Assembly: GCA_032622095.1 (NCBI GenBank)
Contig: CP136063.1
Location: 182,319,956-182,383,955, forward strand
Length of the DNA: 64,000 nt
Direction: 5' to 3'
From: Siphonodentalium dalli
Taxonomy: Eukaryota > Mollusca > Scaphopoda > Gadilida > Siphonodentaliidae
Made by a program: the position numbers and the translations under genes. Shown in pieces: positions 57,981-64,000 of the stretch (position 1 is its first letter; each line of letters opens with the position of its first letter). Under the pieces are notes generated by a model. The model had not been told where the DNA came from and did no database searches. It saw only the letters and a list, made by a program, of their open reading frames with translations.

Positions 57981-59255
57981 CATGATTGAGTCTTCAGGCA
58001 TGTACTCACCGACCTCTCACCTTATTTACGCCTTAATACGAAACCCTTAACCACCTGTTATTAAAAGTGCGCGTGTCCCACTTCCGCGTGCAGACATGTT
58101 TGGAAATTTGAAAACAGCTGTTAAATTTATATATTATATCTGGTTAGTCTTTTTCGTGGCACAGTTAAGTTCATGTATTACGTGTAATATATCAAGTATT
58201 TACCGACCCATTTTGATCGCAGATATGTTACAAAGTTGCATTTAATTTTAAAGTTGATATTGGAGATTATATAGTTATAAGGAGTAAAATTCGGTCTTAT
58301 ATTTGATTGAAAGTACACGTATGACATTATTGTAACCTGGTTCTAAAAACATTATACTTTACACCGAATATTGATTGGGAAAATTTAACTTACTTATATT
58401 GGAGCTATCATAACCTATTTTCTCAGTCTGAAAATTTCAGCTGTTTTAGCCTATTTTTATGTCATACATATATATACGTGTACACCTGTAATGACCATAT
58501 ATATTGTACTTACGTATACACGTCTGTAACTGTTGGTTACCTGTAATGCCTATTATTGCCAGAATGAATTGAATTGAATCAATCGGCATATGAAATAATT
58601 TGTGAAAATCAATTGTTATACCAAAATGAGTGAAAGAAAGACACCAAACCAACCCATTCCAACTAATGAATGCATTGCCATTCCCTGATGGATGCAACTA
58701 ATTATATCCAGAGGCCCATCCTATTCATCTATCCTTTTTTTTCTTCTCTGGTTTAAACAATACACCACTACAAAACTTGTACCGTAGCGGGTACCTATCC
58801 GTATACATACCGGTTTGAAATCGCAAACTCGTTAGTGTCATTCTATGGTGTGACTGGGGTCTATATTGTAACAATTCGATGTGTTGAATTAACGTAAATA
58901 TAAAGGATGGTTTACAATTCTTGAGTGAAATTGTATAGAATATTTAAATTCCAACATCTTCGGTGGCCTTACCGAAGTAAGCCGATCTATTATATATCTC
59001 ATATAGGCAAATCGGTTAATTTGAAATATAAACAAACAGGCGTATACATTTAGATATTTTTAATTTGTTCTCAATATTGAAGTATACTGTGGTTGCGACT
59101 GAGATTTTGTGGTTCGATCGTGGTGCGTAAATAGCTCACTTCCATTCCTGGAACCGAGATATATTAAGCTATCCTTATCTGTGTGTGGATCAGACCACAT
59201 ATACCTTAGTTCACGATTAGTCCTTGTTCCGGGCACGGACTGGTCGCGTTTCGGT

Positions 59256-59393
59256 ATATTTATCCATTTCCCCAACGTTGTTTTACGTATATCCTGTGTC
59301 CCCTGCATAACGCTGCAACATGCTTGGATCCATATTTTTCCTGTCGCTCTCAGCTCTGGTTCATTCGAAAGCGACCCATCATCTGGAAAAACG
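59256..59393 (+). CDS. Possible first exon of a secreted or membrane protein (signal peptide)
   Basis: ATG at 59320 encodes MLGSIFFLSLSALVHSKATH then HLEK plus one base, followed by a strong donor GTGAGTAT after 59393. The first 16 residues form a classic signal peptide with likely cleavage after VHS. TATATTTA at 59256-59263 lies about 60 bp upstream of the ATG, a plausible TATA box. I could not find the next exon, and both strands are open here (118 codons on the minus strand, 95 on the plus strand in another frame), so the call is tentative. The coding part is 59320-59393 only; nothing identifies the mature protein. Confidence 0.35.
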
Positions 59394-59399
59394 TGAGTA

Positions 59400-60585
59400 T
59401 TATATGATAGGAGCATTACTAATTAAGAATTGGTCATTATCGGTGAAAAACCTAGCATTTTGTTACCCATGCAGGTTGGGCAATTTTTTTTTTATATATA
59501 CCAACAAGTTCAATAGTTTCCTTCGTGTATTATAAACGTTCCCAACCACGGAGAGTTTAGGTTGAGTCTGTCCAATAGATGAGAAATTTAATTACAACTG
59601 TTGGTAATATTTGCAACTTTCGGGACCACCACACAAGTGTCATGCTATTATATATTTTATAAGTGTTTTACTATAGGTGTTTGTGGGTACCCGCCCCTTT
59701 ATATTTATTCAAAAATGTTTTAAAATACTCATTATTTTTATACACTTATTTGGAAGAATGTTTGCTTATACCTGCATAAAGCATTGCCTTCCAATGTGTC
59801 AGATATGTTTATTTCCATTTTTTTCATATAGAAGATATTTGCATAAATATTTGTTTAGATAAATATATATTCAACGTTCGGACAAGTATAGGATTACAAC
59901 AGTTACACAGTTTTATACTAGATGGCTGAATAATATTGAAGATACACATTGACTACCTGTTATAATAATTCAATTTAGTTTTATCACAATATATAGTTAC
60001 AGTCTATATCCATATAATTTAATCATAAGGTATGAATCAACGGAATACCGTAAACAAATTTGGCTGACAGACACTTTGCCATTTAGGTTATTTCTCGATA
60101 ACCAAAATATCTTGATTACTTTTTCCGCTGCAAAAATGACAGTAGCGTCGAGTGACCACGCCTATACCGCGTGCCTAAAATGTACATGGAAACTATTCGA
60201 TATTCCTGTCATTTAACATGAAATTTTGGCATAATTCCTTCGGGTATGACTGTTTTGACAATAACAGTACTAGATGCTATAATATTCAGTGCACAAGTAA
60301 CCAGACAAATCAACACGATGGAACATTTGCAAAGAAATGAAAAGAAAACTAACAAAGGTTTGTGCCACCGCCATCGAATATCAATCCCATGTCCAACTAC
60401 CGCTGTCCGGTGCCACGCGATGCGTGATCAGTTGCGACAAGTCAATAAAAAATGCTGAATTTCCGGACGCGACAGGGGTCTCTTTCAACTTCACGTGTCT
60501 TTTTCGTTGGAAATAGTCTCAATCTTGTACGCTTGTTATACTTCCAACTTCTACTTTTGGTGGTTCTCTTGTGGAATGGTGGATT
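59400..60585. other. No gene recognised (possible intron of the 59320 gene)
   Basis: AT-rich sequence, no clear repeat or exon. If the signal-peptide exon is real this is its first intron. Confidence 0.4.
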
Positions 60586-60591
60586 AAATTA

Positions 60592-60748
60592 TAAGAAATA
60601 ACTCTTGTTTCGATATAAGGCTATGAGTTATAACCCGACAAGTTTGAAGATAAATTTTCTATAACTGCGATACGCGCGTTATAGAATTTATCTTCAAACT
60701 TTTCGGTTATAACTGCATAACCTTAATCGAAATAAGAGAAATTTCTTA
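60592..60748. mobile_element. 157-bp palindromic MITE
   Basis: Ends TAAGAAATAACTCTTGTTTC and (reversed) TAAGAAATTTCTCTTATTTC; inner arms TTGAAGATAAATTTTCTATA and TATAGAATTTATCTTCAA flank a 12-nt loop TGCGATACGCGC. Most of the sequence pairs with itself. Confidence 0.8.
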
Positions 60749-60749
60749 A

Positions 60750-62640
60750 ATATACACATTTAACGGACGAGTATGAACTGATTTAGGTGATATGAAACTG
60801 ATATATATAGATCAAGCAAACTAAATGTGTATTGAATGCTAACTATAAGGGATATATATATATATATACTGTAGTACAGGCCTTTTACCACCCCTTATAC
60901 ACCACTGATATTCACCATACATGTATTACTGCATGTACATGCATGTATTATATATAGCATTATGTATATCAGTAATGCATTATGCATGGATTCTGGGAAG
61001 CATGGTGTGTACAATCTTTTTTCTATTGTCAAGTCATTGGTGAACTTGTTGACTGTTCTCGATTTTGGCTTGTGGCAATCACTATTGTAGCACCGGTACA
61101 TATAAATTTATGTGGCTTTGCGGTTCAAATTTGATGTAAAAGGCTTGAGCAAAATTTGGACTATACCCACCAACCCCGGCCTACGTGTCTGTACACAATT
61201 GTTTGACCCCCACCCCACCTGCATGGCACAGCATTATAGTTGAAAGTTTCGAATCGAAAACAGGTTGAAATTGTATAGTTTGATATTCAAAGCAGTATCT
61301 TGTTGTGAAATGTGTTCGATTTAGACCAGAAGGCACATACATTCTTACTATCGGTCGAATTGTTATAATAGACTGTTCAAATGGTTATCGGTTGCAACTC
61401 TTCAACTTTTGGGGGTACGTGTCAGGTTCGACACCCCAAAAGTTGGAAAGTATGAGATACCAGTTGGAAAACAAAGTTGGTACAAGTTTGACTTGGAGAT
61501 TTTAGTTGTGGGGTGGGGGGGGGGTGCTGTTGTAAACTTTAATATGGACATCACGCTTGATGGAGACCATCTAATCACGTCCCTGCATGTATATAGTGCA
61601 CATAACAACGCGTGCATTATTACTTTTATGTTAGCCCTTGCCATACTAAATACTCAAGGCTACATATGAGGGCTGATATCAGGCCAATAATATCAAACCA
61701 ACCAAGTAATATCCAATTTATTAATTAGATCACCTACCCTTTATTTTATAGCATTGAAGTAGATTTTAGGCATGTCGTAATTAATTCGTTAAATTACTCG
61801 TATTGGAGATGTCGAAAATCGATATTAGCCTACTCGTATTGGAGATGTCTAAAATCGATATTACTCGGTTTAAGGGCGATATTAGCCTAGTTCGATAACA
61901 TGCTGTTCTGGACAAAAATGTCATATCTAATTAATAATTATATATATATTATCTGCTTATTTTTTCCAGATAAACGATATTACAAGTGTTCATATAGAAA
62001 GGCTTTGGACTGAAGATTGCGAGTCGCTTTAAGATGGACTTGTGCTGGATAATTTAAATCCACTTATTATGGGGTTTAAAGTACACTAGCTGCAGCGTTC
62101 ACACTCCATTGTGAGAACTAATTTAACGCATGCTTCATTGTGACCAATGGTATTAAGTAATGCGAGATAACTCTATCATGAGTTCTCCGATCATATCTGT
62201 TGTTAATTTTTGACCGAATATTCATCAATACAATCATCAACTACCTTTATGCTACCATAAACAGAATCAATATGGAATCCAACTACATGCATATTACATA
62301 GTGAAGATATAATTCGATGAAAAACAATACTTAATGCATTATAATGTATGTCATAGTGTACATATATACTTTGACACCACAGACATTGATGTGCTACGCT
62401 GGATGACCTCGATTCGACCGACTTTCTCTTAACAACAACAACAACAACAACACCGTCGATGTTTGACATACGTTCGTATGTCTTCATTGGCGGGATTTTT
62501 GCGCGGGCGGTGAAGATCAACATCGTCTGTAATATTATAAAAATAAAAAAGTGTCCCTAATTGAGCATAATCCAGCATAATCAGGAAATAAAAAATATTA
62601 AATAATAATTATTAATATTTCCCAACAGCATGTCAATTTG
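60750..62640. other. No gene recognised
   Basis: AT-rich. A small inverted pair TTCAACTTTTGGGG / CCCCAAAAGTTGGAA lies at about 61399-61447, and (CAA)n at 62431-62451. Open frames of 80-106 codons lack domain or splice support. Confidence 0.4.
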
Positions 62641-62644
62641 TTTT

Positions 62645-63535
62645 TTTTTGATTTCATCACCCATGGTTAGGTGGTCCCGTTGTGATGCTGGTGGGTCCTC
62701 CTGCATTGATATGATGCTGGTATGCCGAACTGATGCTGTTGTGAAAATGTAGCGTTATTTTTTCTAAAGTTGTCATTTTGCGGTATTTTGGCTCATACGA
62801 GCGATTTGAAGATAGCGTCTGCGTGAAACATTCTGGAACATATATTTTTTTATATTTTAAACTTGGCTGCTCATGTGTTTGTAAAACGACACAAATAGCA
62901 ATTTTGATTATAGTCGTTTCGCAACAACCAATTTTAAGTGTCATTATTTAAATAGTTTATAATATAATAATGTGTTTGAATGTTTTTACTCTTTTCGTTC
63001 AGATTTGTCAAAGGGCGTGAAATGACAACTTAAAAAAAATAACGGTACATTTTCTCAACATCAAAAGTTTGGCATACCGGCATCATGGCATTTCCACGAG
63101 AACCAACCAGCATCATATATATCACATTATTAACATTTAACCGGGGTGACATAGGCCATACCTTTTATATGTCATATCTAATCTCGCGACCCCATCACGA
63201 CCACTCACGTTGAAATTTCTTCTATTGGCCTAACTCGTAACACACGTTGATTGGCGGCACTAATAAATGTTTGTATGTCGTTTTCCAAACACACGAGCAG
63301 CCAAAGTTAAAATAAAAAATAAATATATCGATGAATGAATGTTTCATCCACACACTATATTTATCTCAAATCGCTCGTATAAGCCAAACACCGCAAAAAT
63401 GACAACTTTTTAGAAAAAAAATACAGCACATTTTCCTAACAGCATCAGTTCGAACTACCAGCACCATACCAATTCAGGAGGACCCACCAGCATCACAACA
63501 GGACCACCTAACCAGGGGTGATGATATCAAAAATA
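62645..63535. mobile_element. Foldback element with arms of about 170 bp and a third arm copy
   Basis: Left arm 62645-62813 (CATGGTTAGGTGGTCCCGTT.. CATACGAGCGATTTGAA) pairs with right arm 63361-63532 (TCAAATCGCTCGTATAAG.. AGGACCACCTAACCAGGGG). A third, diverged copy of the arm lies at about 63020-63125 in the same direction as the right arm. Target duplication and transposase not seen. Confidence 0.8.
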
Positions 63536-63574
63536 AATTTTATTTGTAATCCTGTTAGGGAATAGTTTGTATTA

Positions 63575-63967
63575 GGGTACGTTCATACACTGGCAAGTTT
63601 GTACTGTGTGGTTTGCAGGCATTTTGTCGTAGAAAACGATATGGTGCCAGAATATGAACGGAAACAAGCATATAAGATGCAACTGTAACACAGCTAACTA
63701 CCTGCGAAGTAAAATCTCTGTAGTTCCACCTGTAGCGATGCTTGCGGAAGTTGCCAGTAAACAGCATGCAATTATCTCGCAAGAATAAATCATACAGGTA
63801 ATTGAAGGCAAATGACAGTAGCATCGTTACAAGTGGAACTACATAAATTTTACTTCTCATGTCGTTCACTTTGGTAAAGATGCATGTAGTCTGGCACTAT
63901 GTGTTTTTTTAATGCGAAATTACCACAAAAACATACCGTGCAAACTTGCCAGCGTATGAACGTACCC
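63575..63967. mobile_element. PIF/Harbinger-type MITE, 393 bp
   Basis: 3-bp duplication TTA at 63572-63574 and 63968-63970. Inverted ends GGGTACGTTCATACACTGGC and GGGTACGTTCATACGCTGGC, continuing AAGTTTG. Inner arms GAAGTAAAATCTCTGTAGTT and AACTACATAAATTTTACTTC also pair, so nearly the whole element folds on itself. TTA/TAA duplication with GGG ends is typical of PIF/Harbinger. Confidence 0.88.
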
Positions 63968-64000
63968 TTAAATAGCATTAGCCTGATTATTTGCAAACTT

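Noticed and set aside
63555-63869. 104-codon minus-strand frame
   Set aside because: Lies inside the PIF/Harbinger-type MITE; inverted arms and not a gene.

Overview
The window looks like AT-rich, repeat-dense nuclear DNA of a marine invertebrate. A mollusc, perhaps a bivalve, is my best guess: many TACATGTA and ACCGGTAC words, and long repeats carrying GGACGGACGGAC stretches or a CTCAGGTGAGCT end. That taxonomic call is an inference. Nothing bacterial or viral is apparent. Nearly all long open frames here are accidental translations of repeats or introns.

Two conserved genes are certain and lie head to head. On the minus strand are the first five coding exons of a nucleolar DEAD-box helicase, DDX56 (exon 1 at 34715-34777, then 27180-27341, 14490-14570, 13809-13882, 9771-9941). 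The sixth exon onward was not found in the remaining 9.8 kb and presumably lies beyond position 1. On the plus strand is a complete seven-exon gene for the V-ATPase c'' proteolipid, ATP6V0B (35169-46493, 221 residues). The 391 bp between the two start codons is probably a bidirectional promoter, with ETS-type sites and an E-box. All splice sites used are GT-AG and all reading phases close. A third, tentative gene start is a signal-peptide exon at 59320-59393 (+).

The rest is mobile and tandem DNA. Positions 1-1380 are a dispersed repeat also seen at about 50055-50865. Positions 1381-8866 are a head-to-tail array of Helitron-like units: TC start, CTAG end, a hairpin before the end, and an internal 122-bp minisatellite. 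DDX56 intron 4 holds TTAA-flanked elements and tandem arrays with periods of about 190 and 174 bp. Intron 2 holds a 1.2-kb inverted-repeat element with a nested palindromic mariner-type MITE, a duplicated 1-kb block with a 290-bp palindrome, and an array of about 170 bp. Intron 1 holds an element bounded by palindromic TTCGTGGCCACGAA repeats and a clean 274-bp element with an 8-bp target duplication.

ATP6V0B introns contain another Helitron copy, a 5S rRNA-like element, a clean 839-bp hAT-like element and others. Past the ATP6V0B stop codon (46494-49330) there are several palindromic MITEs before an AATAAA. Positions 49800-56250 carry tRNA-derived SINEs, two arrays of a 21-22-bp palindromic unit, and more TTAA elements. 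The last kilobases hold a foldback repeat and a 393-bp PIF/Harbinger-type MITE.
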